The notes: generated by a model from the sequence alone, not told the origin. Shown: positions 18,955-28,173, counted from the stretch's first letter. The stretch is 64,000 nucleotides of DNA from HXMU1420-13 sp965249965 (GCA_965249965.1 OZ252262.1:2914001-2978000), one strand, 5' to 3'. Numbers and translations are program-made.

Positions 18955-19587
18955 TTAATTCAAATCCTCCTTAGGGAACATAGATTTGATATCATCCCAG
19001 GGTAATTGGAAATGGTGATAATCCGGTTTGGTATCCCAGCTCCCGCCCCATTCCGTAAAACCATACTTCGCGAAAATGGGCACTATTTCTTCTACCATAC
19101 CTGATTTGTTAACTCCTCGATTGACATAATTAAGTCCACTTGATGGATAAACTTTAATGGTAGAGGCATGATGATCAAATTGTAAGTAAGGGTTTTGTTT
19201 GGGGTTGATATCTATGGCTACACCATAAGCATGACTCGACCATCGCTCTGTGTTCATAATTCGCCGGCCATTGTATGCAGAAGAATTATTCGCTTCCATC
19301 GATTTTAAGTCATTTCCAAAAAAATCATCCATCAATAAAAGTGAATGTATAGGAAATTTTAGATCGTATAATTCCGAAAATATGTTCTGAACTTGTTCTG
19401 ATATAGCGCTGGCCACCATAATCTGCCCAATTTGCGAGAATCCATCAAAGTTATGAAATGGTATTTGCAGCAAACTAAGTTGTGAATAATGAACGGGGCA
19501 ATCTTCACCCCACATATTGTTATGCTTTAGCGATTGAATATGTGTTTCGTTCAATTTCATTGCTGATGGTAGAAAAATTAAGGACAT
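18955..19587 (-). CDS. M15 family metallopeptidase (D-alanyl-D-alanine carboxypeptidase-like)
   Basis: 210 aa as drawn. The zinc ligands are H119 and D126 in SSHAYGVAIDINP and H192/H193 in PDYHHFQLP, the pattern of M15C peptidoglycan peptidases. No convincing signal peptide is seen. The first ATG (19587) directly abuts the T-run of the upstream gene's terminator, so ATG at 19560 (MKLNETHIQ) is a credible alternative start. The gene leads a two-gene unit with the DASS transporter. Confidence 0.85.
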   Translation of the reverse strand: MSLIFLPSAMKLNETHIQSLKHNNMWGEDCPVHYSQLSLLQIPFHNFDGFSQIGQIMVASAISEQVQNIFSELYDLKFPIHSLLLMDDFFGNDLKSMEANNSSAYNGRRIMNTERWSSHAYGVAIDINPKQNPYLQFDHHASTIKVYPSSGLNYVNRGVNKSGMVEEIVPIFAKYGFTEWGGSWDTKPDYHHFQLPWDDIKSMFPKEDLN

Positions 19588-19620
19588 AAAAAAAGCTCAT
19601 TCCTTATCAGGGAATGAGCT
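19588..19620 (-). terminator. Intrinsic terminator after the 19645-20001 gene
   Basis: A 10-bp perfect stem (19594-19603 with 19611-19620) and a 7-base loop, followed on the minus strand by a run of seven T (19588-19594). It ends directly at the possible start codon of the M15 peptidase. Confidence 0.82.
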
Positions 19621-19644
19621 ACCAAAGCTACATTGCAAAACAGA

Positions 19645-20001
19645 TTAATTATCTACCCTACTTAGAATAATTTGTCCGGTTTCGCCTTCGAATTCTGTAT
19701 TAAGGATAATTTGTCCTCTGGAGTAATAACCACTATGTGGTATGGAAAACTGTTCTATTGTTAGTACGAATGAAATCTGTTGGCCGTCAACAACCCCATT
19801 GGTAAGGGGGACTACGCCAGCGGGTGTTGCTGCGGCTCCAGATAGTGTCCTTCCATCTGTTTGGAATTCGAATAAAATCTCAACATTTCCTTCGGGGGTA
19901 ATCATCTCGCCGGTCCATCGACCGTCCCATCGCTGGGCGGATGCGTTTGCCATCAAAACGAAAAGAAACAACACAGAAAATGCAATTCGTCCTAACTTCA
20001 T
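19645..20001 (-). CDS. Small secreted beta-rich protein, paralogue A
   Basis: 118 aa from the ATG at 20001; an upstream in-frame ATG (20046) would add 15 polar residues before the signal peptide, so I reject it. The signal peptide ends ANASAQ. The mature part has the pattern DGRWTG, FEFQTDGRTLSG, PAGVVPLTNGVVDG, IILSRVD. It is clearly related to the next gene upstream (20231-20584). I do not know a function; the alternating strand and glycine-turn pattern suggests a small periplasmic or outer-membrane-facing beta barrel or sandwich. It has its own terminator. Confidence 0.78.
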   Translation of the reverse strand: MKLGRIAFSVLFLFVLMANASAQRWDGRWTGEMITPEGNVEILFEFQTDGRTLSGAAATPAGVVPLTNGVVDGQQISFVLTIEQFSIPHSGYYSRGQIILNTEFEGETGQIILSRVDN

Positions 20002-20174
20002 GGTACTTGGTTTTGTTGATTTTTTATTCGATAGTAAACTAAGCATGGTAAAACAGGTTATAAATTAATGTGACTTAATGTATGGTAGAACTTCATAATA
20101 AAAGAATACATTTTGTAGTGATGTGACACTATTTTTTAAAAAATTTTTATGAGAATACATTTTACAGACCAAAT

Positions 20175-20207
20175 AAAAAGCCTGTCCTTATCAAGAACAG
20201 GCTTTTT
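20175..20207 (-). terminator. Hairpin terminator after paralogue B
   Basis: An 11-base complementary pair of arms (20175-20185 with 20197-20207) gives an A-rich/T-rich flanked stem with a 7-bp GC-containing core. It works as a minus-strand terminator for the 20231-20584 gene and is symmetrical enough to act on both strands. Confidence 0.78.
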
Positions 20208-20230
20208 TCGCATCTACTTCAACTATTTAA

Positions 20231-20584
20231 TCAATCAACTCTATTTAATGTGATTTGTCCAGTACTTCCTTGATAAGTTGTACTAATCAATAACTGCTCT
20301 CTTAATAAATAGCCTGTGTGATAAACTGTTATGTTTCCATAGTCGATTGTAAACCAAACCGTACTGCCTTTTACTGTGCCTTGGGTTATAAGAAATACGC
20401 CATCTGAGGTAAAAACAGAACCCGACAACTCACCTTCATTGGTTTCAAACTGATACACAACTTCAATTCGGCCTTCCTGTGAATTCATAACTGTGCTCCA
20501 AGTTCCATCAACTTCTTGAGCATTTGTAAAGCCTGCATGAGTGCTTGTGAGTAAATACATGAGAGAGATAAATAATAATTTCAT
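20231..20584 (-). CDS. Small secreted beta-rich protein, paralogue B
   Basis: 117 aa with a signal peptide (ending TNAQ). The mature region DGTWSTV, YQFETNEGELSGSVFTSDG, ITQGTVKGSTVWFTI and STGQITLNRVD aligns end to end with the neighbouring paralogue A, including the terminal ILxRVD motif. The two are separated by 229 bases with separate terminators, so they arose by tandem duplication but are probably separate transcripts. Function unknown. Confidence 0.75.
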   Translation of the reverse strand: MKLLFISLMYLLTSTHAGFTNAQEVDGTWSTVMNSQEGRIEVVYQFETNEGELSGSVFTSDGVFLITQGTVKGSTVWFTIDYGNITVYHTGYLLREQLLISTTYQGSTGQITLNRVD

Positions 20585-20710
20585 TGATAGTCAGATTAGT
20601 TTCCTTAAGCTGAACTAATCTAAAAAGCGCAAGTATTATGTCCCATTAAGCCCGATTAATCTTCAATAGAAATCTTTAATCTTACACTCAATTTTATCTA
20701 GATTAATGCC

Positions 20711-21370
20711 ATGGATGAAGAATTTTTAAGAGAAGTAGCCAATCAGCTCAGAAAGCCAAATGGTATGTTTGGCAAGGAAGTGGCTGATAAGATGAATGTT
20801 AGCAATTATGCTATGAATCTCGTCACAATCAATTCATTAGAAATCAATGATAATGACACCGTACTCGAAATTGGTATGGCTAATGGAAGATTTGTACCTC
20901 ATGTGCTGAAGAAGTCAAAAAATGTGCATTATGTAGGAATAGACTATTCAGAGGATATGATATCTCTTGCCAGAGATACATTCAGTGAGTTAAATACAAC
21001 CGGGAAAGTTGAATTCAAACTGGGCGATATTCATTCTCTTCCATTGTCTTCCTGTTCTGTTGATAAAATATTTACAGTAAACACTGTTTATTTCTTGGAA
21101 GATATCAATCTGGCATTTGAAGAATGCCGACGAGTTTTAAAGCCAAATGGATTCTTTGCCATTGCAATTCGTCCAAAAGACTGTTTGCAAAAATATCCAT
21201 CTACTCAATTTAATTTTAAGCAGTTTGAGATACAGGATATTGAAGAACTCTTCACTTCACAAGGTTTTGAAATCCATAAAACCATTCATCACTTTGAACC
21301 GGAAACCGAAGTGATAGATACAATGATTGTGCCTGAATTTGCAGTAATAGTGGGTAAAAAAATATCATAG
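20711..21370 (+). CDS. Class I SAM-dependent methyltransferase
   Basis: 219 aa. Motif I is VLEIGMANGRF (about 51-61), followed by the acidic motif II end GIDYSEDM, motif III KLGDIHSLPL, and a post-motif region RRVLKPNGFFAIAIRP. This is the Methyltransf_11/25 fold. The substrate cannot be inferred. It stands alone, divergent from paralogue B and 36 bases before the DUF1080 lipoprotein. Confidence 0.88.
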   Translation: MDEEFLREVANQLRKPNGMFGKEVADKMNVSNYAMNLVTINSLEINDNDTVLEIGMANGRFVPHVLKKSKNVHYVGIDYSEDMISLARDTFSELNTTGKVEFKLGDIHSLPLSSCSVDKIFTVNTVYFLEDINLAFEECRRVLKPNGFFAIAIRPKDCLQKYPSTQFNFKQFEIQDIEELFTSQGFEIHKTIHHFEPETEVIDTMIVPEFAVIVGKKIS

Positions 21371-21406
21371 ATTGATAATAGAAACAGAAACCTCTACTCT
21401 GTCTTT

Positions 21407-22126
21407 ATGAAAGAGAAAAATTTACTCGTCACTCTCTTAATTTTTATCGCAATTATTTTTGGTTGCAATAAAAATGAATCACAACTGGATGATTCATGGA
21501 CTTACTTATTTGATGGAAAGACTTTTACAGGTTGGAAAATGTATGGAGTTGAAACAGACAGCATCTCACCAAAATGGGAAATCGAAAATGGAACAATCAT
21601 CGCTTCAAAGAATGGAGATGGTCCCGGTATAAATACGGGGTTTGATGAATCTCTAATGACCATTGAGCCATATGATAACTTCGAACTGGAACTAGAGTTC
21701 AAGAATAGTGAAGGTGGCAACAGCGGGGTGATGTATCATGTGGTGGAAGATTCAACCATTCCAATGGATTATTACACGGGCCATGAATACCAAATTTTGG
21801 ATGACTATTACTTCGAAGGGAAAGTTCGTGAGTTTCAATTGACCGCCTCTGTATTCGGATTATTTGCTGCTGGTCCAAAAACACTCAATCCAGCTGGTGA
21901 ATGGAATCAAGTTCGAATTAAAGTCGAAGATGGTAACGTCGAACACTGGCTAAATGGAGCTTTAATTCTTGAGTTTGATCGGAATTCTGATGACTATCTA
22001 TCTACATATCAAGAAAGCCAGTGGACGCAATTTCCGGATTGGGGGAAATCCCAAAAAGGTCACATTACCCTTCAAGATCATGGTGATAGGATTGAGTTTC
22101 GCAATATCAGAATTAAGAAATTATGA
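21407..22126 (+). CDS. DUF1080 (3-keto-disaccharide hydrolase) domain lipoprotein
   Basis: 239 aa. The leader has a lipobox-like IIFGC (Cys20) and the mature domain has the DUF1080 hallmarks LFDGKTFTGWKMYG, GGNSGVMYHV, YTGHEYQILDD, PAGEWNQVRIKVEDG, GHITLQDHGDRIEFRNIRIKKL (each shown in part). The family has a concanavalin-like fold; some members hydrolyse 3-keto-disaccharides. It is probably attached to the outer or inner membrane. The end overlaps the YdeI-like gene by 4 bases. Confidence 0.9.
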   Translation: MKEKNLLVTLLIFIAIIFGCNKNESQLDDSWTYLFDGKTFTGWKMYGVETDSISPKWEIENGTIIASKNGDGPGINTGFDESLMTIEPYDNFELELEFKNSEGGNSGVMYHVVEDSTIPMDYYTGHEYQILDDYYFEGKVREFQLTASVFGLFAAGPKTLNPAGEWNQVRIKVEDGNVEHWLNGALILEFDRNSDDYLSTYQESQWTQFPDWGKSQKGHITLQDHGDRIEFRNIRIKKL

Positions 22127-22377
22127 GTTTTGATAACCTAAAACGCCCCATTTATGAAATTCCGGCATTTGTTGAAAAAGCTCTTCATGAAAAAAAATTG
22201 ATGAATGATTATTTGAATCGTCCATCCTATCAACAAAATGATTATATCGGCTGGATCCAACGAGCAAAGAAAGAGGAGACCAAACTAAAACGCCTCCATC
22301 AAATGTTGGATGAATTAGAAAAAGGTGGCGTTTATATGAAAATGGATCACCCTGCCAGTATAAAAAAAGACGAGTAA
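22123..22377 (+). CDS. YdeI/OmpD-associated C-terminal-domain protein
   Basis: 84 aa. The stretch DYIGWIQRAKKEETKLKRL and the tail LDELEKGGVYMKM match the C-terminal helical part of YdeI/OmdA-like proteins (the bacteriocin-protection family), here as a stand-alone short form without the N-terminal DUF1801-like half. It overlaps the DUF1080 gene by 4 bases (ATGA), so the two are translated together. Molecular role not known. Confidence 0.8.
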   Translation: MSFDNLKRPIYEIPAFVEKALHEKKLMNDYLNRPSYQQNDYIGWIQRAKKEETKLKRLHQMLDELEKGGVYMKMDHPASIKKDE

Positions 22378-22430
22378 GCTTTCGCTCCTCGCCTATTTCT
22401 AAATTGATAATTGAATAATTCTTATTTGAA

Positions 22431-24557
22431 TTACGCTTCTTCCAGTTCCAGGTTTTCCTGAATTACACGTTCCTGAATCTCATAAGGTACAGCAGCATAA
22501 TGGCTATATTCGCGCGTATATGTTGCACTTCCTTGTGTCATAGATTTTAAACGTGTAGAATAATGATCTAATTCTTCAAGTGGTACATGCGCTTTTATTT
22601 GTTGCAAAGCGCCTTCGGCATCCATACCCTGAATCTGACCTCGGCGTGTACCAAGGTCGCTCATTACGTCGCCCATATAATCTGCAGGGACCGTTACTGT
22701 GATTTCATACACCGGTTCCAGCAATTGTGGATTGGCATCTAGGAATCCTTGTTTGAATGCCATACGCGCTGCCGTTTTAAATGCAGCTTCGTTTGAATCT
22801 ACCGAGTGCATCGACCCATCATACACAGAAACCCGTATATCTCGGGCCCGGCAGCCACTCATGGGACCATTTTCCATTTTCTCCATAATGCCTTTAACAA
22901 TTGCCGGCATAAACCGATTGTCAATTACTCCACCTACAATACAATTTTGAAATATTAGCTTCCCACCCCATGGCAATTCGTGTTCTTCCACTTTCCGAAC
23001 TTTGATGTCATTGGGCATTGGTTTGTTTTCGGTATAAGGTTCAATCAACAAATGGACCTCGCCATATTGGCCGGCACCTCCAGATTGTTTTTTGTGCTTA
23101 TACTTTACTCTAATATCACTCGTAATCGTTTCGCGATATGGAATCCTTGGTGTGTCGAATTCTACATCAAGCTTAAATCGGTTTTTAAGTGCGTGTTCAA
23201 TTGTATTTAAATGCTCTTCGCCTTGTCCATGAATGATTATCTGCTTCAATTCCTGGCTATGTTCGATGATTGCTGAAGGATCTTCTCTGTGGATCTGATG
23301 CAGCGCATTTCCAAGTTTGTCTTCATCGCCTTCTTTGGTTAGTCGAACCGCAGAACGAATTACTGTTGATGGAAAATGAATCCCATCCATAGCTACATCA
23401 TGCCCTTTTTCGTGTAAAGTGTCGTTTACTTCACTGTCTTTCAGTTTTACTACTGCACCGATGTCGCCAGTTTTAACTTCAGGAATTTCAATACGATTGT
23501 GACCTTCGGTTAAATACAAGTTCCCTAAACGTACCATGTTTGATGTGCGGGAATTTTGAAGATCTAAACCAGCTTTAACAGTTCCACCATACACTTTGAA
23601 GTATATCAAATCACCCACATGCGATTCTGAATGCGTTTTAAATAAAAACATGATGGGTTTTCCATCTGGATCTAGTACAACTTCATCGCCCGCATCTGTT
23701 TTTGGAGGATTCACTTCTAGAGGATTAGGTGCCACATCGTCGATAAAACCCATGATTCTACCTGTACCCATATTTCTGGATGCACAAGCGCAAAACAATG
23801 GATAGATATTTCCTTTTATCAATGACAGGTTTAATCCTTTCTGCATTTGTTCCTCGTCGAGTTCGCCATGCTCAAAATAGATATCCATCAACGTCTCGTC
23901 GTTCTCGGCAATAACTTCTACTAACTCTTGATGTAATTGTGAGGCTCTTTCTTTTTCAGAATCGGGAATCGGTAGTTTATCGGGCTTTCCACCACCTTCC
24001 GGGAATTCGTACATAGTCATGCGTAAAACATCTATAATCGCGTGAAAGTCCCCTCCTTCACTAAACGGATATTGGACTACAGTAACCTCTCTACCAAAAT
24101 GGTTTTTCGACTCCTCCACCGATTTCCAAAAATCTGATCGCTCATTATCGAGCTTATTTACAACAAACATACTCGGAATCTGATACTTTCGTAAATGTTT
24201 CCATAAAGCATCGGTTGCAACTTCAACACCATTTTCTGCATTTATGGTCATGATGGCCGTGTCAGCAACTTTTAAAGCTCCTACTACCTCGCCAATGTAA
24301 TCAGAGGTACCAGGAGTGTCGATCAAATTAATCTTATGTCCACGCCAATCTAGGTTCATAAATGAAGAAAACACCGACTTCCCTTTTTCTTTTTCTAATT
24401 CATGATAATCTGAAGTGGTGTTTTGATCTTCTATAGTTCCGCGTCTGTTAATAGCTCCGGACTCAAACAACATAGTCTCTGCTAATGTTGTTTTACCGGA
24501 GCCTGAATGGCCCAACAGCACAACATTACGGATGCGGGTAGGATTGTAAACTTTCAT
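22431..24557 (-). CDS. Elongation factor G-like GTPase (EF-G2 type)
   Basis: 708 aa with the five-domain EF-G layout. G1 is GHSGSGKT (16-23), G3 is DTPGTSDY, G4 is NKLD. The switch-I motif RGITI of true EF-G is replaced by EKGKSVFSS, as in the EF-G2/FusA2-like branch. Domain IV includes GGAGQYGEVHLLIEP and the C-terminus ends with the EF-G-C fold (PADYMGDVMSDLGTRRG). A strong Shine-Dalgarno GGAGG lies 5 bases before the ATG, unusual here. A canonical fusA must lie elsewhere; the exact role of this paralogue is not settled. Confidence 0.92.
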   Translation of the reverse strand: MKVYNPTRIRNVVLLGHSGSGKTTLAETMLFESGAINRRGTIEDQNTTSDYHELEKEKGKSVFSSFMNLDWRGHKINLIDTPGTSDYIGEVVGALKVADTAIMTINAENGVEVATDALWKHLRKYQIPSMFVVNKLDNERSDFWKSVEESKNHFGREVTVVQYPFSEGGDFHAIIDVLRMTMYEFPEGGGKPDKLPIPDSEKERASQLHQELVEVIAENDETLMDIYFEHGELDEEQMQKGLNLSLIKGNIYPLFCACASRNMGTGRIMGFIDDVAPNPLEVNPPKTDAGDEVVLDPDGKPIMFLFKTHSESHVGDLIYFKVYGGTVKAGLDLQNSRTSNMVRLGNLYLTEGHNRIEIPEVKTGDIGAVVKLKDSEVNDTLHEKGHDVAMDGIHFPSTVIRSAVRLTKEGDEDKLGNALHQIHREDPSAIIEHSQELKQIIIHGQGEEHLNTIEHALKNRFKLDVEFDTPRIPYRETITSDIRVKYKHKKQSGGAGQYGEVHLLIEPYTENKPMPNDIKVRKVEEHELPWGGKLIFQNCIVGGVIDNRFMPAIVKGIMEKMENGPMSGCRARDIRVSVYDGSMHSVDSNEAAFKTAARMAFKQGFLDANPQLLEPVYEITVTVPADYMGDVMSDLGTRRGQIQGMDAEGALQQIKAHVPLEELDHYSTRLKSMTQGSATYTREYSHYAAVPYEIQERVIQENLELEEA

Positions 24558-24604
24558 GGTAACCTCCGATTAAGATTATTGATGAGCCCTCTATCTGCAA
24601 TTGT

Positions 24605-24618
24605 TTACAAGCTTGTAA
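24605..24618. promoter_or_regulatory. 14-bp perfect palindrome between EF-G-like and asparaginase genes
   Basis: TTACAAGCTTGTAA is fully self-complementary. It lies 48 bases upstream of the EF-G-like start and 119 bases upstream of the divergent asparaginase. The position fits an operator for a dimeric repressor, but no regulator is encoded next to it. Confidence 0.35.
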
Positions 24619-24736
24619 TAAGAACTCAATGGTTAGATTGCACATAAATATGTGCTTTGATTTTTCAAGGAACATGCAGAACATTCATGAAGCGAATGTG
24701 AAGACGTAAACTAAACATCTGGCGCTAAGAATCAAC

Positions 24737-25732
24737 ATGAAAAACATCCTCATAATACAAACTGGTGGCACTATTGCAATGAGCGCAAAAGGCGCCGGCG
24801 TTGAGCTTGATCCGAAGGCATGGTCGGGCTCATTAACAGAAAAAATTCCACAGCTCGGTGAAATTGCTCATATAACAACTATCCCCCTTTTCTTTGAGGA
24901 TTCTTCTGATTTAAACCATCATCATTGGATAGAATTAGCATATTGCATCAACCACAATTACCATAATTTTGATGGATTTGTTGTAATTCATGGAACAGAT
25001 ACGATGGCATTTACTGCATCGGCACTTTCTTTCGTTTTAAGAAACCTGGATAAACCAATCATTTTTACAGGTAGTCAGGTACCTCTATCTTCGTTACGTA
25101 GCGACGCCCGACGTAATCTTATTAATTCCATTGAAATGGCAACCTCAAAAGTTAATGAAGTAGCCATATGTTTCAATGACCATGTATATCGTGGTAACCG
25201 TACCACTAAACTCTCCATTGGTGATTTCGATGCATTTGGTAGTCCAAATTTACCACCCTTAGCTACTATTGGTTTAGAAGTGAAATCAAGTTTTTCAATG
25301 CCAACGTCAACGGATGAATTTTCTGTTCTGCCATCTTTTTCAAATGAAATTCTAGTTCTAACCGTATTCCCTTCATTGAATACAGAATACCTGATGAATC
25401 TGGATGTATCAAAATTAAGAGCAATCATCGTCCGAAGTTTTGGCAGTGGAAATATCCCCACAAAAGGTGAGTTTAATCTTCTACCCTTCTTAGAACGTTG
25501 TTCAAAAGAAGGTGTGATTGTGGCAATAATATCTCAGGCAGATTATGATTCGGTAAACCTTTCGAAATATCCCGCAGGTAGAAAAGTTGCTACTGCAGGT
25601 GCGATTTCTTGTGGGGATATGACCCTTGAAGCATCGCTTACAAAAATGATGTGGTTACTTGCGCAACATAATGACAAAGCTGTTATCGAGACTGAATATC
25701 AGAAAAGCCTTGCCGGAGAGTTAACAATCTAG
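24737..25732 (+). CDS. Type I (cytoplasmic) L-asparaginase
   Basis: 331 aa with no signal peptide, so cytoplasmic. The first catalytic threonine lies in QTGGTIAM (Thr12) and the second in HGTDTMAF (85-92), followed by TGSQVPLSSLRSDAR. It hydrolyses asparagine to aspartate and ammonia. Size and lack of a leader favour the AnsA type over AnsB. It is divergent from the EF-G-like gene and 50 bases ahead of the exonuclease gene. Confidence 0.94.
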   Translation: MKNILIIQTGGTIAMSAKGAGVELDPKAWSGSLTEKIPQLGEIAHITTIPLFFEDSSDLNHHHWIELAYCINHNYHNFDGFVVIHGTDTMAFTASALSFVLRNLDKPIIFTGSQVPLSSLRSDARRNLINSIEMATSKVNEVAICFNDHVYRGNRTTKLSIGDFDAFGSPNLPPLATIGLEVKSSFSMPTSTDEFSVLPSFSNEILVLTVFPSLNTEYLMNLDVSKLRAIIVRSFGSGNIPTKGEFNLLPFLERCSKEGVIVAIISQADYDSVNLSKYPAGRKVATAGAISCGDMTLEASLTKMMWLLAQHNDKAVIETEYQKSLAGELTI

Positions 25733-25782
25733 CGATTGATGTAGATCTTTATTATCTCTATAATCAGCAAACACAAGGGGTC

Positions 25783-26493
25783 ATGTACTTTATTTTTGAT
25801 TTAGAAACTATTCCGGATATCGAATTTATTCGTTCAGTATTGAACGATCAGGGTTCTGATGAAGAAATACTTCTGGAAAAAGCCAGTGAAGAACTCGCGC
25901 GAAATAAATCAGGCTTTTTACCGCCTATGTATCACCGAATGGTTTCCTGGGTTGGACTTTGGATTGAAAATACCGGTGGTCCACGCCAAAAGGTTGCCTG
26001 GAATGGTGAAAATGAAAAAGAAGGATTAGAGAAAATTTTTGAAACCATAGGCACCTTTAAAGATTTTGGTTTAATTCATCATAATGGCAAAGGATTCGAT
26101 ATTCCGGTGCTCACTTATCGGGCGATGAAACATGGACTTCAAATGCCGGTTAGGATGAGTGATTATGACATCAGATATCGATACAGCCGCCACAACATAG
26201 ACCTTGTAGATGAATTCAGTAATTATGGGGCTAGCTCATGGCCTAAATTGAAACACCTTGGTCAATTGATTGGAATTCCTTTCAAGCAAACCGGGGAAGG
26301 CAACCAGGTGTATGAAATGTATAAGCGAAAAGAATTAGATCTGATCGAGCACTATTGTTATGAAGATGTGATGGCAACCTACATTGTTTGGCTGTATATG
26401 CAATTCACCACGGGGCATATCCCCGAAGATCAGTTTAGTAACCTGAAAGACAGGGCTTTAGGTAAGTTGAATGAAATTCAGAATTCTAATTAA
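25783..26493 (+). CDS. Predicted 3'-5' exonuclease, PolB-like DEDD family
   Basis: 236 aa. ExoI is FDLETIP near the N-terminus, ExoII is HHNGKGFDIPVLTYRA, and the C-terminal HYCYEDVMATYIVWL supplies the final aspartate. This is the RNase H-fold family named after the proofreading domain of DNA polymerase B but without a polymerase. Its substrate is unproven. Length is normal for the family. Confidence 0.88.
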   Translation: MYFIFDLETIPDIEFIRSVLNDQGSDEEILLEKASEELARNKSGFLPPMYHRMVSWVGLWIENTGGPRQKVAWNGENEKEGLEKIFETIGTFKDFGLIHHNGKGFDIPVLTYRAMKHGLQMPVRMSDYDIRYRYSRHNIDLVDEFSNYGASSWPKLKHLGQLIGIPFKQTGEGNQVYEMYKRKELDLIEHYCYEDVMATYIVWLYMQFTTGHIPEDQFSNLKDRALGKLNEIQNSN

Positions 26494-26589
26494 TTTTTTT
26501 TCAGCAACATTTAAGCCAATCAAAGTTAAAAAAGCCCTTCCATAATAATTTCCTGAATTTATTTAGGTTTTTATAATATTTACCTAAAG

Positions 26590-26597
26590 TATTTTTG
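26590..26597 (+). promoter_or_regulatory. Possible -7 box for amtB
   Basis: TATTTTTG fits the Bacteroidota sigma-A -7 consensus TAnnTTTG, 53 bases before the chosen amtB start. I see no clear -33 TTTG partner, so confidence is low. Confidence 0.3.
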
Positions 26598-26650
26598 TAT
26601 TTAATCCGTTACACTTGATGATCTTTAACTCATCACTTGTTGGAATATTT

Positions 26651-27982
26651 ATGAAAAAACTCATCGCAACACTGCTCTTCTCAGTGTTTTTCACCCTTAC
26701 TGCTTTCGCTCAGGAAGCAGAAGCCACTATAAATTCAGGCGACACTGCCTGGATGCTTATTGCAACCGCATTAGTAATGCTTATGACCCCGGCTGGACTA
26801 GCATTATTTTATGGCGGATTAACTCAAAACAAACACGTACTGAATACAATTGGCATGAGTTATATGGCTTTTTGTACAGGTACCATTGTATGGATCGCCG
26901 TAGCATACTCTCTCGCTTTCAGTGAGGGAAATGCATTTATTGGCGGTCTTGATAATATCATGCTATCAGGAATTGGCGTAAATGATGTTAGCGGAACCAT
27001 CCCTTCCCTCTTATTTGTGGTTTTCCAAGGTACATTTGCCGCAATTGCAGTTGCCATCGTAAGTGGCTCAATCATTGAACGCGTTCGATTCTCTACATGG
27101 GGGCTATTCTCTGTGCTTTGGGTTATTGCAGTTTATGCACCGATTGCCCACTGGGTTTGGGGCGGTGGATTCTTGAGCGAAAGTGGCGAAATGGACTTTG
27201 CCGGAGGAACAGTAATTCATATTAATGCCGGTGTAGCCGGACTTGTACTTTCCTATCTGGTTGGAAAGAGAATGGAGCACAGTCTGGAGGAAGTTCGCAA
27301 ACCATCTTCTATTAAGTTTATGATCCTTGGCTCTGCCCTTCTATGGTTTGGCTGGTTTGGATTTAACGGCGGTAGTCAATTAGCCGCAGACGGAATTGCC
27401 GCCAATGCTTTATTAGTAACAAATGTAGCTGCCTGTGCAGGCGCCTTAATTTGGTTAACCATTGAGTGGTTTATAGTAAAAAAGCCAACGCTTATTGGAA
27501 TGGCATCAGGTGCAATTTCAGGACTTGTAGGGATCACACCTGCATCTGGATTTGTGGATGTTTCAGGCGCACTGGCAATTGGTGTAATCTCAGGTATTGT
27601 TGGATATTGGGGCGTTGTTCACCTGAAATCCTGGGTTAAACATGATGACACATTAGATGCATTTGGCATTCATGGATTAGTAGGTATTGCAGGTGCAATC
27701 TTAACTGGAGTTTTTGCAAACCCTGAAATAAATGGCGGTGCTGGCCTATTATATGGTAATGCAGCTCAGGTTTGGGTTCAAACAAAAGCAGTATTAATTA
27801 CCATAGCTTATTCAGCAGTAGCAACAGCTATAGTATATAAAGTTGCTTCTTTAGTTACTTCGGGCGGCAGGATCGAAGAAGAATTGGAATTAGAAGGTAT
27901 GGATATCGGATATCATGGCGAACAACATTTAGTAGTAGACGACACCCATGTAGTTGCCTCAGTTAAGGTAAAGCCTGAATAA
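26651..27982 (+). CDS. amtB: Ammonium transporter
   Basis: 443 aa from ATG 26651; the longer frame from 26615 would add 12 residues before a good signal peptide (MKKLIATLLFSVFF...AFAQ). About 11 membrane segments follow. The twin pore histidines are in GTVIHINAG and DAFGIHGLVG, and the Trp/Phe-rich vestibule is present. It conducts ammonium across the inner membrane. No PII gene (glnK) is adjacent, unlike in many bacteria. A terminator follows. Confidence 0.95.
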   Translation: MKKLIATLLFSVFFTLTAFAQEAEATINSGDTAWMLIATALVMLMTPAGLALFYGGLTQNKHVLNTIGMSYMAFCTGTIVWIAVAYSLAFSEGNAFIGGLDNIMLSGIGVNDVSGTIPSLLFVVFQGTFAAIAVAIVSGSIIERVRFSTWGLFSVLWVIAVYAPIAHWVWGGGFLSESGEMDFAGGTVIHINAGVAGLVLSYLVGKRMEHSLEEVRKPSSIKFMILGSALLWFGWFGFNGGSQLAADGIAANALLVTNVAACAGALIWLTIEWFIVKKPTLIGMASGAISGLVGITPASGFVDVSGALAIGVISGIVGYWGVVHLKSWVKHDDTLDAFGIHGLVGIAGAILTGVFANPEINGGAGLLYGNAAQVWVQTKAVLITIAYSAVATAIVYKVASLVTSGGRIEEELELEGMDIGYHGEQHLVVDDTHVVASVKVKPE

Positions 27983-28004
27983 ATACATACCTTAAAGTTT
28001 ACAG

Positions 28005-28032
28005 AGCCTCTTTTTTAAAGGGGCTTTTTTTA
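28005..28032 (+). terminator. Intrinsic terminator after amtB
   Basis: An 8-bp stem with one G-U pair (28005-28012 with 28018-28025) and a 5-base loop, followed by seven T. It ends the amtB transcript. Confidence 0.8.
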
Positions 28033-28173
28033 TGACAATAATTATTAGATGAAATTAATATTAAAATTCTCTAATGTTTTTTTTAATTCTGTCGATAACC
28101 AAATTAAGAGAGAAAAAAAAGGTCTACAACATAGTAGAAGTCAAGAATTTAAAACGGTCAAGAGAGAGTTTTT

